In this document: in pieces, positions 35,763 through 45,310 of the stretch
How positions within the stretch are numbered: position 1 is the first letter of the stretch
Layout: each line of letters opens with the position of its first letter
Assembly: GCA_965201085.1 (NCBI GenBank)
Contig: CBDAVS010000021.1
Coordinates: forward strand, 224,011-288,010
From: JAPOUP01 sp965201085
Lineage (GTDB): Bacteria > Pseudomonadota > Alphaproteobacteria > Rhodobacterales > Rhodobacteraceae
Reading direction: 5' to 3'
Length of the DNA stretch: 64,000 nucleotides
Notes under the pieces: model-generated
Told to the model about the DNA's origin: nothing
The model's input: only the letters and a program-made list of their open reading frames with translations
Databases searched by the model: none
Made by a program: the position numbers and the translations under genes

Positions 35763-36414
35763 TCAGCCTGTCGGGTTTGGCTAGCCACTGATCCGGGCCA
35801 GCGGTCAAACCGAGACAGTCCACACGAACCCGGCGGAAATGAACCAGACGACTCCGATCCCTCTAGCGTGTCCTTCCCCCTGTCTCCGCTGTCCTCGGAA
35901 TTGCGGAGCGGGAAAGCGGAATAAGGAGCCCGATACAATGATCCCGTGAGATAGAATGCGCACGGAACGCGGTCGCTGTCCCGAAGTCAGGCATCGCTCC
36001 CGTATCGCGTTAGGCGCCGGCACCGTGCCGGAAGAACTTGGGAATTCAGCTTGGCAACCGCAGGGAATACCGGCGGAATTCTCGCCGAAGAGCCCACACC
36101 CGCCGTCCTTGGCCTAGGCGCACCATTCGATCCGGCCTTGATTGACGGCGAGATGCAATCAGCGACGACAGTTTCACGGTCCAGGAGGCAACGCTCTTGG
36201 CACCACGCCACAGCCTCGGCAACCGCAGCGAATCCGGTCATCCGCCCTCTTGAACCGTACGGTCTACGCAATCGGACTTCCTGCACAACCCGGCGCAACG
36301 GACTACGGGTAATCGCACTCCTGTATTCAGGAATGCGGCACCGGTCTACACCACCGGCTTTCGGCGGTCGTCACCGAACTCATCAAACGGCGTTCCCTGC
36401 GCTTTGCGATCCAG
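35763..36414. other. Region without intact gene; possible kinase-like remnant
   Basis: No intact gene is seen in this 650-bp gap. On the minus strand around 36090-36240 the text AVAEAVAWCQERCLLDRETV followed by VADCISPS resembles the helix and strand pattern of small P-loop kinases (VVADxxNP), so a decayed gene is possible. The Walker A part was not found. This is a weak call. Confidence 0.25.
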
Positions 36415-38163
36415 TCATACAAGGGATTTGATCATTTCCTCCCTCATCAGGAATTTCTGCGGCTTGCCCGTGATCGTCATCGGAAGCTCGTCAACGATCC
36501 GGATATGCGACGGAATCTTGAAGTGAGCGATCTGTCCTTCAAGCGACCCGCGCAGTTCAGCCTCGGTCAGATCCTCACCCGGCTTCGCCGTCGCCCAGGC
36601 ACAGACCACTTCACCAAACCTCTCGTCAGGAATTCCGAAAACCTGAACGTTACTGACTTTGGGATGGCGGATCAGATGCTCCTCGATCTCGCGCGGATAG
36701 ATGTTCTCCCCTCCGCGGATGATCATGTCCTTCACACGACCGACGATCGAACAGAACCCTTCATCGTCCAATACCGCGAGATCTCCGGTATGCATCCAAT
36801 CGTCCACAATGCTTTCTTCGGTCCTCTCACTGTCTTCCCAATAGCCTTTCATGACCGAATAGCCACGCGTGCAAAGCTCGCCCGGCGTACCGACCTGAAC
36901 GACCCGCCCGTCCTGATCGATGATCTTGACTTCGATATGGGGATGTATTCGGCCCACGGTTTCGCAACGCCGGTCCGTCGGATCGTCCACAAAGCTCTGG
37001 AACGAAACCGGCGAGGTTTCCGTCATGCCATAGGCGATCGTAACCTCACCCATGTTCATCTCCGAGTTCACACGTTTCATTACCTCGACGGGACACGGTG
37101 CACCCGCCATGATCCCGGTGCGCAGACTGGATAGATCCCGGGGGTGCCGTTCCAGATTCTCCAGCATCGCGACGAACATTGTTGGAACGCCATAGACAGC
37201 CGTACAACGCTCTTCGGAAAGGGCGTCAAGCGTCTGGGCCGCATCGAATCCTTCGCCCGGGAAAACCATCGTCGCACCTTTGCTGACCGCACCCAGAACT
37301 CCCATGACCATGCCGAAGCAATGATAGAGCGGCACCGGGATGGCCATCCGATCCGATTGGGTGATGTTTATGCGATCGGTTACGAAACGAGCATTGTTAA
37401 CGATGTTGTAATGCGAGAGTGCCGCCCCTTTCGGCATTCCGGTCGTGCCGGACGTAAACTGTATATTGATGGCGTCGTCCGGGCTAAGTGTATCGTCAAC
37501 TCCGGGTAGCCGGAGCGTCTGCGCCGGCCCACCAAGCCAGCGAAGCCGCTCAAAGGAATATGCGCCGGGCCCGGGGTCACCATCCAGAATGATGACGCTG
37601 CGCAGATGTGGCAGTCTAGCCGAGCGCAGCCGTCCCGGCCCGCACGCCTCAAGCTCGGGAGCGAGTTTTCGGATCATACCCGAATAATCGGATGTCTTGA
37701 AGGATTTGGCCGCTATGAGGGCTTTGCATCCGACCTTGTTCAACGCGTATTCCAGTTCGGCCAGCCGATAGGCGGGATTGATGTTTACCAGGACAAGACC
37801 GATCCGCGCCGTGGCGAATTGTGTCAGCACCCATTCAACCCTGTTAGGCGACCAGATTCCCACCCGGTCACCCTTGACCAGACCCAACGCCAATAGACCA
37901 GAGGCAAGCTCATCCACAGCCCGGTCAAGATCGCAATAGCTCATCCTGACGCCCTGTTCGCAGAACACGAGCGCATCGCGCGCTCCAAATCGCGAAACCG
38001 CTTCGCGCAGAAGCTGAGGGATGGTTACATAGGCAAGCGGTGGATGCGACGGGCCGCGGACATAGGACCTGCCGTCGACGGGCTCGATGGTTTCAGGCGA
38101 CGCTTCCGCCAGCGAATCCCAGCCGGAAATCCGCGATGCAAGGCTCTCCTTCAGAATCGACAA
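36415..38163 (-). CDS. AMP-binding acyl-CoA synthetase
   Basis: A 582-residue ANL-superfamily enzyme that activates a carboxylic acid, probably a medium or long chain fatty acid, to acyl-CoA through an acyl-AMP. The P-loop is FTSGTTGMPKGAALSHYN, then YGMTETSPVSFQS, the hinge region HTGDLAVLDDEGFCSIVGR with the key Asp, and GGENIYPREIEE; the catalytic Lys is in MTITGKPQKFLMRE. All are intact. The start is TTG at 38163, preceded by a perfect AGGAGGT site that overlaps the stop codon of the amidase pseudogene, so it was the last gene of the ruined transporter operon and is the only intact one. Confidence 0.92.
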   Translation of the reverse strand: MSILKESLASRISGWDSLAEASPETIEPVDGRSYVRGPSHPPLAYVTIPQLLREAVSRFGARDALVFCEQGVRMSYCDLDRAVDELASGLLALGLVKGDRVGIWSPNRVEWVLTQFATARIGLVLVNINPAYRLAELEYALNKVGCKALIAAKSFKTSDYSGMIRKLAPELEACGPGRLRSARLPHLRSVIILDGDPGPGAYSFERLRWLGGPAQTLRLPGVDDTLSPDDAINIQFTSGTTGMPKGAALSHYNIVNNARFVTDRINITQSDRMAIPVPLYHCFGMVMGVLGAVSKGATMVFPGEGFDAAQTLDALSEERCTAVYGVPTMFVAMLENLERHPRDLSSLRTGIMAGAPCPVEVMKRVNSEMNMGEVTIAYGMTETSPVSFQSFVDDPTDRRCETVGRIHPHIEVKIIDQDGRVVQVGTPGELCTRGYSVMKGYWEDSERTEESIVDDWMHTGDLAVLDDEGFCSIVGRVKDMIIRGGENIYPREIEEHLIRHPKVSNVQVFGIPDERFGEVVCAWATAKPGEDLTEAELRGSLEGQIAHFKIPSHIRIVDELPMTITGKPQKFLMREEMIKSLV

Positions 38164-38174
38164 TCGATCACCTC

Positions 38175-39399
38175 CTAAATGTCCCGCCAGTCCCCGCTCT
38201 GCTCGAACGCGTGGGCAGCCTGATATATCTTCGGCTCACCGTATTTTCCGCCAACCAGCATCATGCCTATCGGAAGCCCGTCACAAAGAACACAGGGCAC
38301 GTTCATGGCAGGCAGCCCGCCGTTGAACGGCGCCGTGTTACCGATCATCTCGAAGGCCGGCCGCACGTAGAGGCTGATCGAGCAGTCAGCCGAAGGAATC
38401 TCCTGCGGTTTCATCGGAACGGTCGGCATCAACAGCAGATCGTATTGCCTCAATACGTTCGAATAGGCCTCGTTGACCTTGCGCATCAGGTTCTGCGCCT
38501 TGCCATAGAATCGCCCTCGATACTGTTCCTGAAAAACTCGCCAAGAAACATACAGACTTTAAGAGAATGGGTCAATTCGTCGGCCCTGCCCCTCCACCGG
38601 GCCATGTGATACATCATCGACGGCAGGAACAGACCCCGGTAGTCGGTTCCGACTGAATTTCCCCGCATCATATGATCCTGCAACCCTTCCACGGTGATCG
38701 CGGTCCAGCAATCAACCGCAAGATGGTGCTCGGGAATTGAAATCTCATCGATTCCAGCCCCAAGATCCCGGAAGCGCTCAGCCGCGGCCCGCACCTTCAG
38801 ATCGACGCAAACCTCGCTTTCGGGCCGATCGAAACCTTCCTTGAGAATCGCGATTCTCAGCCCCTGCGCGCCGCGACCCAGAGCCTCCGTGTAGCAGTAG
38901 GTCCTGGGCGAATACTGGCGCGGGTCGAGACCGTCCTCTCCGGCCAGAATTTCAAGAAGAAGCGCGTTGTCGGCAACGGTGTTCGTAACCGGCCCGACAT
39001 GATCGATGGTCAGTTCGATCGGCATGACACCGGTATAGGGGACCAGATCGTGTGTGGGCTTCACGCCGTACACCTCGCAGTTCGACGAAGGAATATGAAT
39101 CGAACCACCCTGGTCCCCGGCAATGGCCATATCGACCTCTCCGGCCGCCACCAACGCCGCCGAGCCGCCCGACGAACCTCCGGCCATGAATCCGCGTTTC
39201 CAAGGATTTTGGACCGGCCCCTTCGCTCCGGATAGTGGACGGATGGCAGGTTGTCCGGCGTTGTATCCAGGCGATCATAGGCCTGGATATACGGCGCCAT
39301 GATTTCGGAATATTCGCGCAGTTCCCCATCAGTCAGATTCATGCCAAACCAGTTGGCCATTTCGCGCATCTGCGAAAGCGTCGGGCGTCTTACGGTCAT
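38175..39399 (-). pseudogene. Amidase, broken by deletion and frameshifts
   Basis: The start MTVRRPTLSQMREMANWFGM and NLPSVHYP match amidase-signature enzymes linked to urea-type transporters. The region after VHYP that should carry the catalytic Lys is missing (roughly 70-80 residues), and the text resumes in another frame with AGGSSGGSAALVAAGEVDM, which holds the cis-Ser, and GDQGGSI with the nucleophile Ser. A second frame change near 38486 leads to LLLMPTVPMKPQEIP and the end HAFEQSGDWRDI. About 1.2 kb remain of an expected 1.45 kb. It cannot make an active enzyme. Confidence 0.85.
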
Positions 39400-40245
39400 G
39401 TCGCTCACCACGTCACGGGCTGCCGGTTCAGCGGATGACGCTGTCCGGGATGTGAATTGAGGTCGGTTCGCAGGCTGTGCCCGCTGGCGCTGTTCGGCGT
39501 GTGTCCGGCTGAAACGAACGGTCCCGAAGCCCAAGAGCCGATCGACCTTGGCCCGGTCGGAGAGATCGGATCTGCCGAGTTCACCGGTGATCCGACCGCG
39601 TTCAAGGACAAGAACCCGATCGGACAGGACGGAAATGACATCGAAATTCTGTTCAACCAGCAGAATGGACAATCCGCGGTTCCCGCGAAGCCCCAGAAGC
39701 GTCGTCTCAATCTCCTCGATGATCGAAGGTTGGACACCCTCGGTGAGCTCGTTCAGGAGCAGGAAATCCGGATCACCCACGAGACATCGGGCCAGCGCCA
39801 GCAGCTGCTGCTCGCCAACGGAGAGCGATCCTCCGTCCCGATCCAGCAAAGCGCGAAGACGCGGGAATTCCAGAAGAACGCTGTCGAGGGATTCCGGCTC
39901 GGAAACGCCGGCGCAGTCATGTTAGGCCAACCGCAGATTGTCGCGGACGGTCAGTTGCGGAAAGATGCCGCGACCTTGTGGAACGTATCCGATCCCCAAC
40001 CCCACCCGCTCATATTCGGACATGCGTATAATGTCCGAAGAATGGAATTTGATCGTTCCCGCTCCGGCGGGCAGGAACCCCATGAGGGTTTTGAGGAGCG
40101 TCGTCTTACCCATGCCGTTATGGCCAAGAATGCCTACCACTTCGTTTTCCGCAACGGTGAAGTCGATGCCATGCAGGATCGGCACTTTACCGTAGCCGCC
40201 CGAAAGCCCCTTGACTTCCAGAACTTCCAGCGCATCACCCTTCAT
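39400..40245 (-). pseudogene. Urea/branched-chain-type ABC ATPase (UrtE/LivF-like), nonsense-interrupted
   Basis: An ATP-binding subunit with Walker A GILGHNGMGKTTLLKTLMG, Q-loop text VPQGRGIFPQLTV, and the later block TEGVQPSIIEEIETTLLGLR that is typical of UrtE-like proteins. An in-frame TAA at 39922-39924 cuts the chain after NLRLA; the same frame then continues. The signature motif is LSVGEQQ where LSGGEQQ is usual, and Walker B is LLLNELTEG where LLLDEPTEG is usual, so the catalytic Asp is lost too. The frame runs into the amidase gene without its own stop. Start: ATG 40245, one base after the stop of the preceding ATPase. Confidence 0.85.
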
Positions 40246-40246
40246 G

Positions 40247-40963
40247 TCAGGTCTGTTTTCCAAGATAGACCCCAAGTACCGTCGGATCGGACATCACGCG
40301 GTCCACATGATCCTCCATCTGCACCTCTCCCTAGTGGAACACGGTGACCGTTTCCGCGATGGAACGGATGAACTGCATATCGTGTTCGACAATGATGATG
40401 GCCGCCGACCTGTTTAGTTCATGGATGATCTCGGTCATCCGCTCGACATCACTGTCGCCCATGCCCGCGGCGGGCTCGTCGAGCAGAACCAGCCAGGGGT
40501 CGGCGACAGCGACCAATCCCAGTTCCACCCTCTGGCGTTCGCCATGGACCAGCCGTCCGAGATCGGCATGCGTGATCGGCCCCAAAGCCAGACAATCGAT
40601 GATCTCCCGCGTTTTCCGATCGGCAATGCGCCCTCCATGGAACCGTCGAGCGGCCAGCCAGATATTCTCGAAGACGCTCAGGCCATCCATGACGTTCGGT
40701 GTCTGGGTTTTTATGCCGACGCCGAGCGACGCGACCTGATGCGGGATCCAGCGCGTGGTCTCCACACCGCGCATGTAAACCTCGCCCTCGGTCGGGGTCT
40801 GCAGCCCGGTGACGCACCTGAAAAACGTGGATTTACCGGCGCCGTTCGGCCAGATCAGACAGCGAAGCTCGCGGGCCTGGAGCCTGAAATCCACGTTGCT
40901 GGCGGCCACGACACCACCGAAGCGCATCGTGAGGCCATGGGTTTCGAGAACGGCCTCAGCCAT
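40247..40963 (-). pseudogene. Urea/branched-chain-type ABC ATPase (UrtD/LivG-like), nonsense-interrupted
   Basis: The start MAEAVLETHGLTMRFGGVVA and the text ELRCLIWPNGAGKSTFFRCV mark a LivG/UrtD-type ATPase. Walker A has Trp for its first Gly (WPNGAGKST). Further motifs are GIKTQTPNVMDGLSVFENIW, the altered signature LVHGERQRVELGL, Walker B LVLLDEPAAGM, and the switch His in IIIVEHDMQFI. TAG at 40331-40333 replaces the expected Gln of VFHQG; the frame continues to EDHVDRVMSDPTVLGVYLG and a TGA at 40247-40249. It is a single-stop pseudogene or truncated by about 28 residues. Confidence 0.85.
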
Positions 40964-41306
40964 TGAGATGACCCCTGTTTCGCAGACGCCGCCGCCGCTG
41001 GACTGTGACCGAAGCCGGCCGACCACAATCCCGCCAGCGTTGGAACGATTCCCTTCGGCAGGAAAAGGACGAAAATCACCAGGATCAGTCCGGTGATCAG
41101 AGTATTGTCGATAACCGACTGCTGCCCGAGCAGGAATTTGAGATAGCCCAGACCCGCAGCCCCGACGATCGGGCCCAATCGGGTTCCAGGATCGCCGACG
41201 ATACACCAGATGATGATTTCGGCTTATTGAGCGAGAGAGAACAGGTTCGGAGTTACGATCTCACCCCAATTCGCTAACAGCGCTCCGGCCAGCCCCGCGA
41301 TGGCCG
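40956..41306 (-). pseudogene. LivM/UrtC-like ABC permease, C-terminal remnant
   Basis: Only the last 110 or so codons of the permease survive: AIAGLAGALLANWGEIVTPN, then FSLAQ, an in-frame TAA (41224-41226), AEIIIWCIVGDPG and LGYLKFLLGQQSVIDN. The hydrophobic end TLITGLILVIFVLFLPKGIV follows. The upstream part is replaced by an ISNCY fragment. The frame does not stop where LivM should end (the ATGGCTGA overlap with the next ATPase is in another frame), so a frameshift near the end is also likely. The periplasmic binding protein and the second permease of the system are not in the window. Confidence 0.8.
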
Positions 41307-42043
41307 CGCGGAGATCGACGGTATGTTGGGTATCCCGGGCCCATCGGACAGTATCCGGGGCTTCATCGGTTATGTCAGGCCCCAGGCGGACCTGACCGGA
41401 CGGCGGATCCTGAAGGGCGGGACGATCCCGCACCGCGGGAAGGTGCACCCGATATCCGGGCCGCACACCCGCTGGATATCGAAGGGAAAGGCCGGGGTCC
41501 CGGTGGAGCCCGGCGTTCCGGTCCGCGTGCTGGAGGACCGTCACGGATTCCTCCCGCACCATTCGGTGATGTGGGAGAGGAGCGACGTGGACGTGGCGGT
41601 CCCCATGGTGGAGGAGGCGCGGGCCCGGTTCCCCAACCTGTCGGTGGTGAGCTTCGAAAGGGGTCCGCACAGCCCCCCGGACCGGCTGGGGCCTGCCGGG
41701 ATGCTGGAGCCGACGCCATGCCGCGGAAAGGCAGGCTGTCGAAGGCGGACCGCGTCGGGGAAAGCGGGGAGGCGTTCCGCTGGGCGCGGCGCGCCCACGC
41801 CGCCGCCTGACCGGGGCGTCAACCGGTAAACCGGCCCATGGAAGGCCCCGCCGCTGCGGGGCCCGGACCGGCGTGTCCGCGGGCCGGCGGAGGCCCGGAT
41901 GTTCACCATATGTTCCCGCCACCGACCGTCCCGTCGATGCCCCGGGCGGCGCTCCGACGGGCCCGGCCACGGCCCCGTGAAGCCGGAATCCGCCGGATTC
42001 GGCCCGATCCCCGGAAAAACACGGGGTTTTCTGGCAGACACTA
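41307..42043 (+). mobile_element. ISNCY-family element, 3' half (copy 1)
   Basis: The plus strand carries the C-terminal half of an ISNCY (ISDol1-like) transposase: GKVHPISGPHTRWISKGKAG, VRVLEDRHGFLPHHSVM and VAVPMVEEARARFPNL, then the GRLSKADRVGESGEAFRWAR text in another frame. The right end TTTTCTGGCAGACACTA at 42027-42043 is complete. The left half is absent and the sequence joins the livM remnant at about 41307. Non-functional. It forms one border of the island that ends at 46482. Confidence 0.82.
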
Positions 42044-42649
42044 ATTACTGATCACATATGGCTTATCGGCTTTCTTACCAGCCAGCGAAACCGCGCCGTA
42101 ATCTTTGTTAACGACGTTCTGCATCACCAATCCGCTGCCGACGATCTCCGCGAAGGTCATCGCATCGGACGAACGGTTGTGCCCGGTCGCGAAAACACTC
42201 TCCTTCTTATCTTCCAGGTCTGAAACCATTTCCGCAACATCGCCTGCTCGCCGTATCGGAAGCCAGGCTGCGTTCGCCTCCGCGTGATAGGCGGCGTCTT
42301 TCGGCATGTCGGGATCTTCGCCTACGACCATGGCGACCGCTTCTTTCAGAAGCGAATTGTCCTCGAGCAGATCTTTTATTGCCTTGAGATTTGCTTCCGC
42401 GGCCACAAGAAGCGCGGCGGCGCTAGCCCTCTCGGTCTCGGTCAAGGCCTCGTCGACGCTGAACCTTTTCAGCGCCATCACAGCTGCACTCGCGATTGCA
42501 TCGGCTTCCTCGACGTCGTCAAGCGCCTTCAGGATGGCCTGGGCGTTGCGTCCCACCGTCGCCGAACTTCGCAACCCCTTCGCGGAGATAGATTTGAGAC
42601 TCGCCCTCGCAACCATGGCGGTCTTGTGCGTCAAACTTAGCGCGGGCAT
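42041..42649 (-). CDS. Ala-rich protein of unknown function, possibly truncated
   Basis: A 202-residue protein with an alanine-rich helical first half (RASLKSISAKGLRSSATVGR, then ALDDVEEADAIASAAVMALK and ERASAAALLVAAEANLKAIK) and a more mixed C-terminal third containing DAMTFAEIVGSGLVMQNVVN. I do not recognise a family. It has no signal peptide and no strong start. The ATG at 42649 lies six bases from the edge of an IS5 relic, so the true N-terminus may be lost. The stop TAG at 42041-42043 is made by the end of the ISNCY element, so the C-terminus may be altered as well. It may be a piece of the surface lipoprotein whose signal peptide lies at 43057. Confidence 0.5.
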   Translation of the reverse strand: MPALSLTHKTAMVARASLKSISAKGLRSSATVGRNAQAILKALDDVEEADAIASAAVMALKRFSVDEALTETERASAAALLVAAEANLKAIKDLLEDNSLLKEAVAMVVGEDPDMPKDAAYHAEANAAWLPIRRAGDVAEMVSDLEDKKESVFATGHNRSSDAMTFAEIVGSGLVMQNVVNKDYGAVSLAGKKADKPYVISN

Positions 42650-42654
42650 TGCTC

Positions 42655-43057
42655 ACGATATCATTAAACTATTGCATGGAGTTGACGCCCTCGCCACCCG
42701 CCTCGGCATTCATTTTGAACTGGACGATCTGCCCGTCAGTGCCGCCCGGGCCGTTTCGGCCTCCGCAGCGGCCTGGGCCGCCTCGGCCGTCTCCTGCGCC
42801 GGAACCGCCGAATCGGCGTTCCTTTTCAGCTCGCTGCTGCCGCGCCCCGAACACCGCCGCGCGAGGTCCCGGAGACGATGCACGAGACGCTCCAGGAGCC
42901 CGCTCCGCCGCCATGCGTAAAAATAGTTCTGGACGGTGGAAAACGGTGGATATCCAGAGGGTAACGCGCGCCACTGGCATCCACAGGCGGTCAACGCTGC
43001 GACCGGCGCCATCGCGCCCGTAGCGCGAAGAATCAGTCTTATGTCCGTCATCATCAT
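42655..43057 (-). mobile_element. IS5-type relic fused into a lipoprotein-like gene
   Basis: The minus strand opens at 43057 with MMMTDIRLILRATGAMAPVA and the lipobox-like ALTAC after an AAAGGG site. It then passes without break into IS5 transposase text (CQWRALPSGYPPFSTVQNYF, then HRLRDLARRC) and from there into non-IS text AQETAEAAQAAAEAETARAA, a likely coiled coil, with a TGA at 42710. The extreme 3' end of the IS (GGCGGGTGGCGAGGGCGTCA) follows. A host lipoprotein gene has thus been mixed with parts of an IS5 copy whose centre is gone. A frame of 115 codons is open but no function is proposed. Confidence 0.6.
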
Positions 43058-43102
43058 ACCCTTTGGTTTCGTGTTTCCGTTCTCTCTGTCGTGACGGGCA
43101 TC

Positions 43103-43789
43103 CTAGAAGCTGAACGCCAGTCCCAGGGACCAGGTGCTGTCGTCGCCCTTGGCGTCGTCCTCCGAGCCGCCGAGCCCAAGCTGCAGCGTCGCGCCGCCGC
43201 CTAGGTCGTAGTTCGCCGCGAAGCCGAGCGTCGCCGGACCCATCGTGTAGCCGAGCCCGAGGTCAAGATGGCTGGTCGAGGTGTCGGCGGCCGCGCCGTT
43301 GTCGTCCTCGTGGTTGGAGAAGTTAAGGATCGCCTGGACGCCGACGCCGGTGCTGACGCTCACGCTTCCGCCGACAACGGACAGCGCCCCGCCCGCGTCC
43401 TCGCCCCTCTGGTAGCCGACGCCGATGACTAGGCCTCCGTCGCCGCCTTTACCGTCGATCTCGTCGTCGATCTCCAGGGAGACCGCCACGCCGATGGGGC
43501 CGAGGGTGTTGTCGTAACGGAGGATCTGGCCGTCATGCGTGCCGTCCAGGCCGCCGTTGCCGTTGTAGCCCGCGTGGCCGGTGTGGTCGTCGCGGGTCGC
43601 CCCGCCCACGGCGGTCTCGGTCAGCGCCCAGTCGAAGGCGCCGTCGGTCTCGCCCGACATCTTGAAGGTGACGTCGATGTCGGTGTGGAGGCGCGCGCTG
43701 TCCTCCTTCGAACCCGCGACACCCATTTCCGCGCTTCCGCTGATGGATATCTCCGCAGCGGCGGCGCCGGGTAAAGCGCGGAAGGCCGG
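43103..43789 (-). pseudogene. Outer-membrane porin without signal peptide
   Basis: The mature part of a Rhodobacter-type general porin: AAAAEISISGSAEMGVAGSK at the expected signal-peptidase site, acidic Gly-rich loops (DGQILRYDNTLGPIGVAVSL), and the C-terminal strand DSTWSLGLAFSF ending in Phe, as needed for outer-membrane insertion. The upstream text that should encode the signal peptide is gone: the porin frame meets a TGA at 43790-43792 and has no start codon before the Met at 43726, inside the mature part. Without export it cannot work as a porin. Codon use is very GC-rich, unlike the core genes here, which suggests foreign origin. Confidence 0.7.
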
Positions 43790-44106
43790 TCATGCCGACC
43801 GGGTCGGAACCGGCGCTTGGGACGCGGCCGGAGGTCATGTCCCTGAAAGGTTCGTTAGCGGGATGGTGATGGACTGATCGGAAGGGCGGGTCGTCGTTGC
43901 GGAATGGAAACTTCGGGCCTCACCGGCAAGGATCCGGGGTCCGGGGACGGCTTACCCATGGACCGTGGCAGGTCCGACGCCGGACTCCGACGCACACCGA
44001 TCCGTCCACCGGACCGGAGGTGCGCACGCGCCTGACGAAACCATGTGCGTTCCGCGTCATGGCATGGTATGGTGCCGATGGACGGACCCCCGTAAGGAGA
44101 GCGGAT

Positions 44107-44302
44107 ATGGCGAAGCCCGATATCGATGGCCTGAGGAAATTCATCGGAACGGGGGCGCGGGAATCCGCCCGGTTCTTCGTCGGCAGGGAAAGGGAGATCG
44201 GGGCGGTCGAGGCCCTCTGTGGAAAATTCACGAAGGGAGCCGTTCCGGGGGCGACGACGGTGATCCAGGGAGCTCCGGGAGCGGGGAAGACATCCATTCT
44301 AA
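44107..44302 (+). pseudogene. P-loop ATPase of unknown role, N-terminal piece (split by IS5)
   Basis: The start ATG follows AAGGAGAG and opens with MAKPDIDGLRKFIGTGARES, ARFFVGREREIGAVEALCGK, then TTVIQGAPGAGKTSIL with a complete Walker A motif. The text is cut at 44302 by an IS5 element with a TAA target duplication. The rest of the protein is at 45311-46484. Related ATPases with a FFVGRE start occur as accessory genes in alphaproteobacteria; their function is unknown to me. Confidence 0.75.
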
Positions 44303-45307
44303 GAGTTTGAATCATAAGTCACTGATATGATCAAACCATTGTTTTTCATGGAGTTGCCGCCCTCGCCACCCGCCTGAGCGGGAACCGGCAGGCGGCCAGC
44401 GTTCGTTCGTGCCTCACTCACGCCCGGACCGGTGGCGCGTGATGCCTCACCCCGGATGCCGGCGAGTTCCCGCAGAGGCGCTCATAGTCCTTCGACAGGC
44501 GGCGGCACCGGCCCATCCAGGCGAAGGTCCGCTCCACGGCCCACCGGCGGCAGGGAATCGTGAACCCTTTGACATCCTTCGGTTTTTCGACGGTCCTGAT
44601 CACGTCCGGCAACCCCATCCCCCCAGGCCGCTCCCGCAGCTTCGGACCCGCGTGGCCACCGTCGGCGAACGGCCTACACACCGTGGGCACCGTCTCCAGC
44701 AGCTCCGCGGTCAGGTCCGGTGCGCCGTCCCGGTCCTGGATGTCGGCGGTGTGAACCGTCATGACGACCGGTGTGCCGTCGGCGTCCACGATCAGGTGCC
44801 TTTTCCTCCCCTTCACCTTCCTGCCGGCGTGGTGGCCGCGGGGGCCGCCGCTCTCCGTGGTCCTCACCGACCGGCTGTCGACCGGGGCGGCGGTCGGCTC
44901 CGCGGAGCGCCCCGGACACCGCCGCGCGAGGTCCCGGAGACGATGCACGAGACGCTCCGGGAGCCCGCTCCGCCGCCATGCGTATAAATGGTTCCGGTCG
45001 GTGGAAAACGGTGGATATCCAGAGGGTGACGCGCGCCACTGGCATCCCGTGGACAGGATATACCGGCCCCGTCGGACACCGACCGAAGGTCGACCCCGCG
45101 CGGCCGTCCCATCCTTCCCCGCTTCGGCGGCATCGGCCCGATGACGGTCCATTCGGCGTCGGTCAGGTCGTTTTGACCGTGGTCGTCCGGGCGCTTATGG
45201 AGCTGTTGGGTGGTCCTGTTCCAGGGCATGGCGATCTCCGGATCTGGGTGCGTTCACCAACCGGAATGCCACATCCTGCGGGACCACTCAACTTATGGAA
45301 CAAACTC
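44303..45307 (-). mobile_element. IS5-family element in a P-loop ATPase gene (copy a3)
   Basis: A 1005-bp element with GAGTTTG and CAAACTC ends and a perfect TAA duplication at 44300-44302 and 45308-45310. The transposase begins at 45229 (MPWNRTTQQLHKRPDDHGQN). It shifts frame near 45070, where GACGGGGCC replaces GACGCGGGCC of the intact copy, and continues in the other frame to 44418. The catalytic text VDSRSVRTTESGGPRG, PFADGGHAGPKL and ERTFAWMGRCRRLSKDYERL is otherwise retained. It is very close in sequence to copy a4 at 62439, so the insertion is recent, and the single-base loss makes it inactive. Confidence 0.88.
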
Positions 45308-45310
45308 TAA

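Noticed and set aside
39061..39849. Natural fusion of ABC ATPase and amidase
   Set aside because: They share a frame only because the ATPase lost its stop; each part matches a separate family and the amidase has its own start at 39399.
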